DNA of 64,000 nt from Rhodobacter sp. (GTDB taxonomy: Bacteria > Pseudomonadota > Alphaproteobacteria > Rhodobacterales > Rhodobacteraceae): NCBI GenBank assembly GCA_020637595.1, contig JACKKE010000001.1, positions 372,001 to 436,000 of the forward strand, written 5' to 3'. A model generated the notes under the pieces. It saw only the letters and a program-made list of their open reading frames with translations, was not told the origin of the DNA and ran no database searches. Both the position numbers and the translations under genes were made by a program. This document shows, piece by piece, positions 1 through 8,222 of this stretch (position 1 is the first letter of the stretch; each line of letters begins with the position of its first letter).

Positions 1-129
1 CAGTGGGGGGTCGAACTGGGCAAGGAACTGGCGCTGCAACTGATGCCGATGCTCGACGGGGCGGATGCCTCGGGCAAGGACGGATCGACACAACAGGCCA
101 TTGCCCGGTTGACCGAACTGGGGCTGTAA
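1..129 (+). CDS. pgi: Glucose-6-phosphate isomerase, C-terminal end (partial)
   Basis: Only the last 42 codons are present and the gene begins outside the window. The fragment opens with QWGVELGK, the end of the second phosphoglucose isomerase signature, in which the Lys is an active-site residue. It then runs through a helical tail to a TAA. The enzyme interconverts glucose 6-phosphate and fructose 6-phosphate in the cytoplasm. A weak inverted repeat at 139-170 (GGGCGGT/ACCGCCC) could be its terminator. glk (19.8 kb) and eda (59.8 kb) in this window belong to the same sugar pathways. The assignment rests on the signature alone. Confidence 0.88.
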   Translation, partial: QWGVELGKELALQLMPMLDGADASGKDGSTQQAIARLTELGL

Positions 130-331
130 GTGGGGCAGGGGCGGTGGACCGGGAATTGGCCAGACCGCCCGCCCCCCGTGTTTCCAGACGTCCTGTCATC
201 CCATTGGGCGAGATCGGGTCTGCAAGTCCTCCGGGCCGATTTCCGCGGCTTGGCGCGTCTATACATGGCTCAACGGCAGACAAATCAGCTTGATGCAGGC
301 CTGAAAGGGCGTGACGGATGTTTTGTGGCTG

Positions 332-352
332 AATACGGTTGCGAAACGTATT
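332..352. promoter_or_regulatory. Near-palindrome upstream of the secreted protein gene
   Basis: AATACG and CGTATT (332-337 and 347-352) form inverted arms around a partly symmetric centre, about 30 bp before the ATG at 383. It could be an operator or a 5'UTR hairpin. No regulator is known. Confidence 0.3.
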
Positions 353-382
353 GCCCAGACGCTCTTTGAAAATGGTGCCCTG

Positions 383-901
383 ATGTTGAAACACCTCTTT
401 GCGATGCTTGTTCTGGCCCCCGTGGTCGCCCATGCCGATACGGTTCTCAGCCCGGTCGGTCCGCAGACGGACTCCGTGACGGTCGAAGCGGGACAGGCGG
501 TCGCCGCCACGTTCAACGTCCTGCAGCCGCTGCGCAATGTCCGCATTGAGTTCAACGCGACCTGCCTTGGCTGCCAGGGCGGGGTCTTTGTCAATGGCAG
601 CCGGCTGGGGCCGGAGGCTTATCATGGCGACACGATCTCGGCCACGCCGTTTGCCAGCAACGGCCAGTTCCATCCGGCCGCCCAGTTCCAACAGCTGAAC
701 CCGGGCACCTATTTCGTCGTCCTCGCGGTCGAACACGGCGCAGTCATCGTTTCCGCGAATGCTTCGGGCCATTCGGCGCAGGGCGGCAGGGCCACGCGCG
801 GGCTCGATTTCATCGCGCATCGGGCCGAGGCCTGGGGACCGGCCTCGGATTTTGATCCGATGCTGACCAGCGTCATGCAGATGGCCATCACCGCCGACTG
901 A
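383..901 (+). CDS. Hypothetical secreted protein
   Basis: The product is 172 aa from the ATG at 383. That start puts a signal peptide (MLKHLFAMLVLAPVVAHA, cleaved after AHA) at the N-terminus; an in-frame upstream ATG at 311 would bury it. The mature part is rich in beta-forming residues, with a Cys pair (CLGC, about residues 61-64) and no lysines after the leader. I recognise no enzyme motif. A surface or periplasmic beta-sandwich protein is plausible, but this is inference. It stands alone, facing the phosphodiesterase gene tail to tail. Confidence 0.6.
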   Translation: MLKHLFAMLVLAPVVAHADTVLSPVGPQTDSVTVEAGQAVAATFNVLQPLRNVRIEFNATCLGCQGGVFVNGSRLGPEAYHGDTISATPFASNGQFHPAAQFQQLNPGTYFVVLAVEHGAVIVSANASGHSAQGGRATRGLDFIAHRAEAWGPASDFDPMLTSVMQMAITAD

Positions 902-932
902 TGCGGAGCGTCGATCCGCCGTCGGCTGCAGA

Positions 933-1769
933 TCAACGCAGGAAAGGTGCGGCTTTCATCGTCTCGGGGATCGCCACGCCGAGCCGCGACAGCACCGTCG
1001 GCGCCAGTTGCAACTGGTCCAGCAGCGTGTCCTTTGCCGGGCCTTCGGCCGGGCCGAAGTAATAAAGCGCGAAATCGGTCTGTGCCTCATCCGTGCCGCC
1101 GTGATGGCCGCGCAGCGACTGACCGTGGTCGGCGGTGACGATCACCTCATAGCCCATCTCCAGCCATTTCGGCAGGAAGCCGGCCAGCATCGCATCCATC
1201 AGCGCGCAGGCGTGGTCCATCTCGATGCAGTCATGGCCAAAGCGGTGGCCCATCGAATCCAGCGTGCAGGTGTGCAGGATACCGTAATCCAGCCCGAAGC
1301 GCGCGCTGAGCGAAGTCAGCGTGGCGAAAAGGTCGGCGTCGCAGGGTGTGGCCTGGTTCTTGTGGTCGTAGCCGGTCATCGTGTGGAACCGGCCGTGGTT
1401 GATGCTGGGGCTTTCCGGCTCGTCGTATTCGATATCGCGGACCATGTCGAAGGGCGCGCGGTTGAAGAACTCGGACCACCAGGAATGGGTCACCGCGCCG
1501 GTGACACCGCCCGCCGCCCGCACCGCGCTGAAAATGTCAGGCTTTTGCACGCGGTGGATATGGGCGTTGGTCAGCACGCCGTGGCTTTGCGGCGGCAGCC
1601 CGGTGTGGATCGAGGCATAGCAAGGCCCCGACATCGACGGCAGCGAGGCGCGCATCCGCCAGACGCGGGCGTCGCCGGCCTTCACCCAGCCTTCGAGCCC
1701 GCCGAAGAACCGGCGCCAGTTGGCATAGGGAACGCCGTCGAGAATGATCAGAAGCAGTTTCTTGTCCAT
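933..1769 (-). CDS. Alkaline phosphatase / nucleotide pyrophosphatase family protein
   Basis: 278 aa. Metal-site motifs of the alkaline phosphatase superfamily are visible: an N-terminal ILDGVP Asp, a SLPSMSGPCYASIHTG segment carrying the nucleophile region, TLDSMGHRFGHD, VTADHGQ and GHHGG, which would supply the Asp/His ligands for two metals. Such enzymes hydrolyse phosphomonoesters or phosphodiesters (NPP-like). No signal peptide is seen, so it is probably cytoplasmic. It is divergent from betC across 150 bp, and both enzymes belong to the same hydrolase superfamily, so a shared role in organic S/P ester use is possible. The substrate is unknown. Confidence 0.75.
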   Translation of the reverse strand: MDKKLLLIILDGVPYANWRRFFGGLEGWVKAGDARVWRMRASLPSMSGPCYASIHTGLPPQSHGVLTNAHIHRVQKPDIFSAVRAAGGVTGAVTHSWWSEFFNRAPFDMVRDIEYDEPESPSINHGRFHTMTGYDHKNQATPCDADLFATLTSLSARFGLDYGILHTCTLDSMGHRFGHDCIEMDHACALMDAMLAGFLPKWLEMGYEVIVTADHGQSLRGHHGGTDEAQTDFALYYFGPAEGPAKDTLLDQLQLAPTVLSRLGVAIPETMKAAPFLR

Positions 1770-1919
1770 CGGAACCTCTTTGGGGAATCGGGGCGGGCGC
1801 GGCCCAGACTAGGGGGCCGGCGGTGCGGTGAAAAGCATGACGCGAGGTGTCGCTTTCGGACTGGCGGGGGCAGGGGCGTTTCGCCATGATCGCGCCGAAT
1901 GCCGTTGTGGAGGTCCGCG

Positions 1920-3425
1920 ATGACCCGTCCGAATTTCCTGATCCTGATGGTCGACCAGTTTGCCGGCACGCTGTTTGCCGACGGGCCCGCCCCCTTTCTG
2001 CACGCGCCGAACCTGGCGCGGCTGGCGGCGCGATCGCAGCGGTTTTCACGGGCCTATTGCGCCAGCCCGCTGTGTTCGCCGTCGCGCGCCTCCTTCATGG
2101 CCGGGCAATTGCCGCGCCGCACCGGGGTTTATGACAACGCCGCCGAATTCGCGGCCTCGATCCCGTGCTTCACCCACCATCTGCGCCGCGCGGGCTATCA
2201 GACGGCGCTGTCGGGCAAGATGCATTTCGTCGGCCCCGACCAGCTGCATGGATTCGAGGAGCGCCTGACCACCGACATCTATCCCGCCGATTTCGGCTGG
2301 ACGCCCGATTACCGCAAACCGGGCGAGCGGATCGACTGGTGGTATCACAACATGGGCTCGGTGACCGGGGCCGGCGTGGCCGAGATCACCAACCAGCTGG
2401 AATACGACGACGACGCGGCGCATCTGGCCTGCCAGAAGCTCTTTGATCTGGCGCGGGGCAAGGACGCGCGGCCGTGGTGCCTGACGGTCAGTTTCACCCA
2501 TCCGCACGACCCCTTTGTCGCGCGGCGCAAATACTGGGATCTCTACGAGGGATCCGAGGCATTGGAGCCGCCCGAGGCGATCCCCTATGAGCAGATGGAT
2601 CCCCAGTCGCAGCGGATCCTGGACAGCTGTGACTGGCGCAACAGCGCCATCGCGCCGGATCAGGTTCGTCGTGCAAGGCGCGGATATTTCGCGAATATTT
2701 CCTATGTCGACGACAAGATCGGCGAGATCCTGCAGGTGCTCGAGGACACCCGGCAAGAGGCGGTCATCGTTTTTGTCTCGGACCACGGCGAGATGCTGGG
2801 TGAGCGCGGGTTGTGGTTCAAGATGAGCTTCTTCGAGCCCTCGTCGCGCGTGCCGCTGGCGATCGCGGTGCCGGGGCAGGGCGGCGCGCGGGTCGATGCG
2901 CCGGTGTCGACGCTCGATATCCTGCCGACGCTGTGCGACCTCGCCGGGATCGACATGGCGCAGATCGCCCCCTGGACGGATGGCGAGAGTCTGCTGCCAT
3001 TGATGAACGGGACCGGCGGTCGTGGGCCTGTGCCGATGGAATACGCCGCCGAAAGCACCGTTGCGCCGATCGTCGGGCTGGTCGACGGACCGTGGAAATA
3101 CATCGCCTGCGCGGTGGATCCAGAACAGCTCTATAACCTCGATTCGGACCCCCAGGAACGGCATAATCTGGCGCAAGATCAATCCTTTGCGCCGGTTCTT
3201 GAGCGGATGCGGGTGATGGCTCGGGCGCGCTGGGATCTGGCCGCCTTCGATGCCGAGGTGCGCGAAAGTCAGGCGCGGCGCTGGGTCGTCTATGAGGCCC
3301 TGCGGCAGGGCCGCTATGCCGGATGGGATTACACGCCGCAGCGCGATGCCGGCGAACGCTATATGCGAAACCACATGGATCTGAACATTCTTGAGGACTC
3401 GCAACGGTTTCCGCGTGGAGAATAA
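1920..3425 (+). CDS. betC: Choline-sulfatase
   Basis: 501 aa. The start at 1920 has GGAGG at 1909-1913; the ORF also extends upstream to 1899 but without a ribosome site. The sulfatase signature C52-SPSR supplies the Cys that is converted to formylglycine. N-terminal MVDQ and SDHGEMLGERGLW supply metal ligands. The C-terminal tail with YEALRQGRYAGWDY and RYMRNHMDLNILE is typical of choline-sulfatases rather than general sulfatases. The enzyme splits choline-O-sulfate to choline and sulfate for osmoprotection or as a C/N/S source. betA, betB and betI are not nearby. Confidence 0.88.
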   Translation: MTRPNFLILMVDQFAGTLFADGPAPFLHAPNLARLAARSQRFSRAYCASPLCSPSRASFMAGQLPRRTGVYDNAAEFAASIPCFTHHLRRAGYQTALSGKMHFVGPDQLHGFEERLTTDIYPADFGWTPDYRKPGERIDWWYHNMGSVTGAGVAEITNQLEYDDDAAHLACQKLFDLARGKDARPWCLTVSFTHPHDPFVARRKYWDLYEGSEALEPPEAIPYEQMDPQSQRILDSCDWRNSAIAPDQVRRARRGYFANISYVDDKIGEILQVLEDTRQEAVIVFVSDHGEMLGERGLWFKMSFFEPSSRVPLAIAVPGQGGARVDAPVSTLDILPTLCDLAGIDMAQIAPWTDGESLLPLMNGTGGRGPVPMEYAAESTVAPIVGLVDGPWKYIACAVDPEQLYNLDSDPQERHNLAQDQSFAPVLERMRVMARARWDLAAFDAEVRESQARRWVVYEALRQGRYAGWDYTPQRDAGERYMRNHMDLNILEDSQRFPRGE

Positions 3426-3429
3426 GACC

Positions 3430-3816
3430 TCAGGCGGTTTCCAGCAGCCGCACTTTCAACCCCTGGCACAACGCGCTGACCTCACGGATGACGAGTTCGG
3501 CGCGCGGCAAGGGCCGCGTCAGCGCATAAAGGTCGCCGGTATAGCCCAGCATCTCCAGCGCGAGGCCGAGGTCGACGATATCCCAGTTCGCGGTGATCAG
3601 CGGCCCGATCACCGCATCGGGGCGCACGGTTGCGATCATCTCTGCAGTGAGCATGCGTTTTTGCGTCACCACGACCGACTGGCGCCCGGGCTGGCGATGC
3701 AACAGCCGCAAGACCGAAGGCGCATCAACGACCAGAACGGTGCGCGCAGCCGTCAGGGCCCGGTCAAGGGGCTGCGGCGCGGCGGGCGCGTGATCGTAGG
3801 TCTTGGTCTGCATCAT
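3430..3816 (-). CDS. Hypothetical receiver-like protein
   Basis: 128 aa from the ATG at 3816. The frame is open to a GTG at 3912, but the extra segment looks non-conserved and overlaps a CtrA box. An AGGAG lies 12 nt before 3816, a long spacing, so the start is uncertain. The fold resembles a degenerate response-regulator domain: TVLVVDAPSVLRLL, then VIGPLITANWDIVDLGLAL and GDLYALTRPLPRAE. A clear phospho-acceptor Asp and the conserved Lys are not obvious, so it may be a pseudo-receiver. It is tail to tail with betC, 4 bp apart. Confidence 0.5.
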   Translation of the reverse strand: MMQTKTYDHAPAAPQPLDRALTAARTVLVVDAPSVLRLLHRQPGRQSVVVTQKRMLTAEMIATVRPDAVIGPLITANWDIVDLGLALEMLGYTGDLYALTRPLPRAELVIREVSALCQGLKVRLLETA

Positions 3817-3902
3817 CTGGACCGCATGCTCCTGACAGGTGTCGGCCGCTCCGGGACCGAACGAGACGCAATCGCGTCGCTCTTGGTGTGACCGACAACC
3901 GA

Positions 3903-3917
3903 TTAAGAACACGTTAA
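3903..3917 (-). promoter_or_regulatory. CtrA binding box
   Basis: TTAA (3903-3906), seven bases, TTAA (3914-3917) matches the CtrA full site TTAA-N7-TTAA exactly. It lies about 90 bp upstream of the preferred start of the receiver-like gene. CtrA is the conserved alphaproteobacterial cell-cycle and motility regulator; control of this gene by it is inferred. Confidence 0.5.
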
Positions 3918-4048
3918 GATTCGTCTATGTATGATGCGGATCAAGGCGCCTGTGCCAGAAACGGGGTGTTCGTGTCGTGGTTGTGGCTTTTTCGCCACCG
4001 CCACCACAGCGTCGGTGCCGTTCACACGCACCCATATATTACATAATA

Positions 4049-4059
4049 CCGATTATCGG
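4049..4059. promoter_or_regulatory. Palindrome in AT-rich promoter region
   Basis: CCGATTATCGG is symmetric around its central base and sits in an unusually AT-rich stretch (4031-4068), just past the stop of the DUF2339 gene and upstream of the receiver-like gene. TATTAT- and TAATAT-like -10 candidates on the minus strand lie beside it. Confidence 0.35.
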
Positions 4060-4063
4060 ACTA

Positions 4064-6637
4064 TTATTGCCCCGGGCTGCGAACCATCCGCGCGGCCACC
4101 CAGCTGTTAAGCCAGGCCAGTCCTGCCAGCGACAGGCCGAGCCCCAGAAAGGCCCCCACCCGCAGCATTCCCGTCAGCCCAGACGCATCGACCAGGAACG
4201 CCTTGGCCGCCGCCAAGCCGATCAGCGCCAGACCGAGCACCCGCAATGCATCGCGGTGCACCCGCAGCGCCAGCGCCAGTGCCGAAGCGCCGGCGATCAG
4301 CAGCGCGACGGTATAGGCATAGAGTTCGCCCTGTTCGAACCCGGTGCGCAGCGCCATCCCGGTGTTGCCATGCCAGAGATGGCGGATCGTCAGTGCCACC
4401 CAGCTGGCCAGCACCAGCCCTCCGGCGCCGCGCAGGCCGATTGCCCGGCGGCCCGAGGCGCGCAGGCCGATCCACAACAGCAGTCCTCCGGGGATCGCAT
4501 AGCCGAGGATCAGGTCGTTGATCACGGGCCAGCCAGTCACCGGCGACGCCAGCAGCCAGGATCCGAAGAGCGGTGACATTAGGCTTTGCAGGCTCAGCCC
4601 CAAAAGGCCGGCCGCCCCGCCCATCAGCCAGGCCAGCGCCCGGCGCACACGCGCCAGCCAGACGCCTCCGGCGGCGGCGCGGCGCAGCTGCACCCAGGCC
4701 TGCGCGGTCAGCACCGTCATCAACATGCCGGCGGTGGCATGCACGCTGTCCAGCGACGGCAGAAAACGCGCGACCGCCACGATCAGCGCCACCGGGACGA
4801 TCCCGCCGAGGGCGCTGTCCACGACCACCGCAGCCCACGCCCGCAGCGGAACCCGCGGCAGTCCGGCGGACAGGATCTGCACCGCCACCGGTCCGCCGAG
4901 TGCCGCGCCAAGCGACAGCGCCACATCGAGCGGCATGGCGCCACCCGTCGCCGGATCACCCAGCATCCAGTCGAGGCCCGGGTTGATGAGCAGACGCCAG
5001 CCCATCGCCATCGCCGCGAGGGCCTGGAACCAGCCGATCAGCGGAATGTCAAAGCGGCGGTCCATCAGCGCGGCGGCGATCATCAGCGCGGCCAGCGCGA
5101 GGCTCAGCGCGCTGAGGCTGAGCAGCAGCGTCATGGCAAAGGCGATCAGGGCGAAGCTGGCCGCAACCGCGCCGCCCAGCCGCAGCCCCTGCCCCGAATC
5201 CCGCCGCGCCGCCCAGAGCGCGGTGGCGGTGGCGACGGCTGCCAGGGTCATCGCGGCCTGCGCCCAGGGCCAGGCATCGCCGCGCAGTCCCATCTGCCAG
5301 AACAGCGTATAGCTGACCAGCGTGGCCCCCGGAAAGCCAACGCCGGTCAGCGCCCAGACGGCACGATGCGCGTCGGTTTCAGCCTCGCTGCGCCAGAGCA
5401 TCGCCAACCCGGCCAGCGTGGCGAGTGCGACCGTGAGATACGGCATCCAGCCCGCGAAATGGAGGAGATAGGTGATCTCTGCCCCCGCGGTCAGGAAATC
5501 CACCGCCAGGGTGAGCGGCAGCACCACCACCGGCATCAGCACCAGCCGGGCCAGGTTCGGTGCGCGCCAGGTCCAGAGCGGATGCAGCAGCGCCAGGGCT
5601 GCGAGGGCCAGCGCATCGAGGCCGATGTCCCCCTGCAGGCCCAGAATCACCGCCGACAGGGCCAGGGCCAGCCTGGCCGCCCAGGTGGGATAGTCCGGTC
5701 GTGCGGCCCCGCTGTCACACGGCACGAGGCTGCCTCGGGGCAGTGCCAGCGCCGCCAGCGGCAGCAGCACCAGCACCGCTGTCAGGCCGATCCCCCCGGC
5801 CCCGGCGGCGCGGATCAGGGCAACGGCGCTCAGGGCGCCGAGAACCGTTACCACCGACACCCAGCCCCACCGGCGCAGCCCGTCCACCGCCAGTCCCAAC
5901 AGCGCGAGGGTTGCGAAATAGCCATAGAGCAGATCCTTGGGCGCTTCGGATTCGCCCAGCAGAAAGGGGGTGGCGAGGCCGGCGAGGACACCGATGACCG
6001 CCAGCAAGGGGCCGTGAACCCAGCCCAGGGCGAGCGCCAGCAGGGCAATCGCCGCCAAGGCCGCCATCGTCGTCCCCTGCCCGAGCATCTCGTAAAGGTG
6101 GAAGGCGGCCAGAACCCCGGCAAACAGCGCCGCGATCCCGGCGCCGGACAGGGTCGAGGGCAGATAGCGGGCGTGGCCGGTGTCATCGCCAAAGCGCCGG
6201 CGGATGATTTCGCCCAGGACAATCAGTGCCAAGCCAAGCCCCAGTGCCAGCGCCATCCGCATGCCCGGCGTCAACAGGCCCAACTCGATCGAATACTGGA
6301 CCAGGAACACCGCTGCCATCACCAGGGCCGCGCCGGCCACCGGATAGATCCAGTTGGACTGCAGCCACGCCACCAGTCGACGGCCGTCGACGAGGGAGGG
6401 CCGCGGCTCTTGTTCGGGTGTGCCGGCACGCACAGCTCGCCCGGACCAGGCGGTGCCGGTTTGGGTGTTCCCTGAGGCGGTCTGCGGGGGCTCTGCGGGC
6501 CGGGATGCGGTTCCGTCTGCCTCAGGGTGCGTCGAAAGCTGCGCGATCCGCGCTTCGAGCTGTGCGATCCGCCGCAGCGCCCAGAGCGCGACGATCAGCG
6601 CGACGACCGCGATCCCCGTGGCTATGCTGGCCTCCAT
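4064..6637 (-). CDS. DUF2339 multi-pass membrane protein
   Basis: About 857 aa from the ATG at 6637, which has a G-rich ribosome site; in-frame ATGs at 6649 and 6703 are alternatives. The order is an N-terminal helix (ASIATGIAVVALIVALWALRR begins it), a short coiled stretch (IAQLEARIAQL), a Pro/Thr/Glu-rich linker to about residue 80, then some two dozen hydrophobic segments with short loops up to the C-terminus. Length and layout match the DUF2339 predicted membrane protein family, whose function is unknown. It lies downstream of the LuxR gene on the same strand, separated by a long leader with strong inverted repeats. Confidence 0.75.
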   Translation of the reverse strand: MEASIATGIAVVALIVALWALRRIAQLEARIAQLSTHPEADGTASRPAEPPQTASGNTQTGTAWSGRAVRAGTPEQEPRPSLVDGRRLVAWLQSNWIYPVAGAALVMAAVFLVQYSIELGLLTPGMRMALALGLGLALIVLGEIIRRRFGDDTGHARYLPSTLSGAGIAALFAGVLAAFHLYEMLGQGTTMAALAAIALLALALGWVHGPLLAVIGVLAGLATPFLLGESEAPKDLLYGYFATLALLGLAVDGLRRWGWVSVVTVLGALSAVALIRAAGAGGIGLTAVLVLLPLAALALPRGSLVPCDSGAARPDYPTWAARLALALSAVILGLQGDIGLDALALAALALLHPLWTWRAPNLARLVLMPVVVLPLTLAVDFLTAGAEITYLLHFAGWMPYLTVALATLAGLAMLWRSEAETDAHRAVWALTGVGFPGATLVSYTLFWQMGLRGDAWPWAQAAMTLAAVATATALWAARRDSGQGLRLGGAVAASFALIAFAMTLLLSLSALSLALAALMIAAALMDRRFDIPLIGWFQALAAMAMGWRLLINPGLDWMLGDPATGGAMPLDVALSLGAALGGPVAVQILSAGLPRVPLRAWAAVVVDSALGGIVPVALIVAVARFLPSLDSVHATAGMLMTVLTAQAWVQLRRAAAGGVWLARVRRALAWLMGGAAGLLGLSLQSLMSPLFGSWLLASPVTGWPVINDLILGYAIPGGLLLWIGLRASGRRAIGLRGAGGLVLASWVALTIRHLWHGNTGMALRTGFEQGELYAYTVALLIAGASALALALRVHRDALRVLGLALIGLAAAKAFLVDASGLTGMLRVGAFLGLGLSLAGLAWLNSWVAARMVRSPGQ

Positions 6638-6774
6638 CCCCTGCCCCATCTTGACTGGGTCCCGCGCGATGCGTCCGGCACCCGGTTCCGCCAAATCTGC
6701 CACAGCCGGGGGGGTCTGTCATCGGTGCCGCGCGGTCAGGCGCAGGGCTGCAAACAGGCACAAACGCAGCCTGT

Positions 6775-6798
6775 CCGGTGTGGACCACGCCACACCGG
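6775..6798. promoter_or_regulatory. Strong inverted repeat between luxR-type and DUF2339 genes
   Basis: CCGGTGTGG and CCACACCGG form a perfect 9-bp stem with a 6-base loop. No T-run follows on either strand, so it could be an operator, an RNA hairpin or a weak terminator of the LuxR-type gene. Confidence 0.45.
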
Positions 6799-6869
6799 AA
6801 AGCCTTGCTGCATCGGGTTGGGATAAGATACGGCAAGTTTACGCTTACCGCCCGCAAAAGAACACCCTG

Positions 6870-6883
6870 TTCCAGAACTGGAA
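6870..6883. promoter_or_regulatory. Inverted repeat TTCCAG-AA-CTGGAA
   Basis: A perfect 6-2-6 palindrome lies about 230 bp upstream of the DUF2339 gene and 90 bp past the stop of the LuxR-type gene. It is an operator candidate with no known partner. Confidence 0.35.
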
Positions 6884-6971
6884 AGGGCGGTTCCCACGGC
6901 GATCACTCGTCAATATCTTGTATATTAGCTATGCCCTTGTCCCGATGTCAGTATGAAATACCATACCTCGC

Positions 6972-7862
6972 TCAGACGTCGGAGGGGCGACTGCCCAGCG
7001 GCAAGCCCCCCGTCGCGACCACGCCGTCCCCGTCGATGGCCACGAAAACCTGGTTCAGAAACGCCGCCTTGATCAGCGCATGCGCGGTGGTGTCGACGCC
7101 CAGGGTCTCGCGCGCCAGACGCAGGTGTTTTTCGACCGTAGGCGGGCTGATTCCCATGATCGTGGCGATGTCGGCCGAGGTCTTGCCCTCGGCCACCCAT
7201 TCCAGAACCTCGCGCTGCCGCTGGGTCAGCCGGCCGCGCGGTGCGTTGAACGGCAAGGTCATCAGCGTGCGATGCGCCACCGTGCCAACGACAAAGATCA
7301 CATCGTGCAGTGCGTGCACCAGCTGGTCGATGCTGTCCTGCGAGCTGCCCGGAGGGCCGACCAGCGCCATCACCGCATTGCCGCGCGTGCGTTCGTTGGG
7401 AAAGCCGATGGTGCAGCCGGTCAGCAGATGGTTGCGCAGAAAGAACTCCTGCGAGGTGGGATCGACCACGAATTCGGGCCCGACCCCGCATTCCTCGGCG
7501 GTCATCGACCACAGCGCCAGCCCGGCATTATGCAGCGCCCAGTGGAATGTGGTGCTCTGCCGGTAGTGGCCGCATTCGACCATTTCGGTCATCACCTCGG
7601 GCGCCAGGGTGCTGAGGATCTGGTATTCGTCGGGCGAGCCCAGCCGCGCGCCGCGCGAATCCGGGGAATAACCATAGAAAGCATGGGCGAAACCGAGGTC
7701 GCGCAGGAACCGGGTCGTCAGGCTCCATACCGTTTCCTGATTGGCTGCGGTCAGCACCGAAGCCAGATGACCGGCAAGGACACTGTCGCCAAATCGCGAG
7801 GCGAACCGGGCCTTTGCACCCGGGACACGAACCTGATCTGGATCAGAAAACTGGGATTCCAT
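6972..7862 (-). CDS. LuxR family transcriptional regulator (possible solo)
   Basis: 296 aa. The C-terminal 65 residues form a LuxR-type helix-turn-helix (RLTQRQREVLEWVAEGKTS, then DIATIMGISPPTVEKHL). The N-terminal part resembles the autoinducer-binding fold (GFAHAFYGYSP, HYRQSTTFHWALHN, FLRNHLLTGCTIGFP), but the Asp-Pro pair normally found in the acyl-homoserine-lactone pocket is not evident (ST where DP is expected). No luxI-type synthase is in the window. It may sense another ligand or none. It is upstream of the DUF2339 gene on the same strand, which may be a target. Confidence 0.75.
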   Translation of the reverse strand: MESQFSDPDQVRVPGAKARFASRFGDSVLAGHLASVLTAANQETVWSLTTRFLRDLGFAHAFYGYSPDSRGARLGSPDEYQILSTLAPEVMTEMVECGHYRQSTTFHWALHNAGLALWSMTAEECGVGPEFVVDPTSQEFFLRNHLLTGCTIGFPNERTRGNAVMALVGPPGSSQDSIDQLVHALHDVIFVVGTVAHRTLMTLPFNAPRGRLTQRQREVLEWVAEGKTSADIATIMGISPPTVEKHLRLARETLGVDTTAHALIKAAFLNQVFVAIDGDGVVATGGLPLGSRPSDV

Positions 7863-8171
7863 GCGGACTCGCTACGCCTGTTCCGGTTTTGATCATAATG
7901 AGCCTGTCGCAACTCCACCCGATTGTCGAGAGACCGAATGCGACCCAAAAGTGTAGTATACGAATAGTATGCACGCATTGCGACAGGCGTCTGACGAACA
8001 TATGGCCGCGGTTCGCAGATAATCGGTATGGAAAACCCGTCTTTTCGCCCGGGGCTGAATCGACCACAATGAGGAGGTTAACGAGTGTTTCATCGCCCCC
8101 GGCGCCGGTCATCGGCCTCGGGGGCGTGTTCGTTTGCAGGACCACCCCCGACATCGCGGCACCGCAACGAA
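7863..8171. other. Non-coding stretch upstream of the LuxR-type gene
   Basis: No convincing gene is present. It holds the promoter region of the LuxR-type gene and a direct repeat TAGTAT at 7954-7959 and 7965-7970 (11 bp apart, one helical turn), about 95 bp upstream of that gene. A strong Shine-Dalgarno-like GAGGAGG at 8071-8077 precedes a GTG at 8085, but that frame runs into the tsf terminator and antisense to tsf, so I do not call it. Confidence 0.4.
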
Positions 8172-8201
8172 AAAGGGGCCGCGCCTTGGCGCAGCCCCTT
8201 T
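8172..8201 (-). terminator. Rho-independent terminator of rpsB-tsf
   Basis: A long hairpin (AAAGGGGC and GCGCC arms around a 2-base centre) is followed on the minus strand by a T-run, 20 bp past the tsf stop. Confidence 0.85.
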
Positions 8202-8222
8202 CAGTTCAGTGTCGGGCGCGGA

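Noticed and set aside
4586..6475. 629-aa plus-strand open frame opposite the DUF2339 gene
   Set aside because: Gln/Arg/Gly-rich low-complexity translation, no ribosome site, and exactly antisense to a convincing membrane protein; it is the mirror of GC-rich codon bias.
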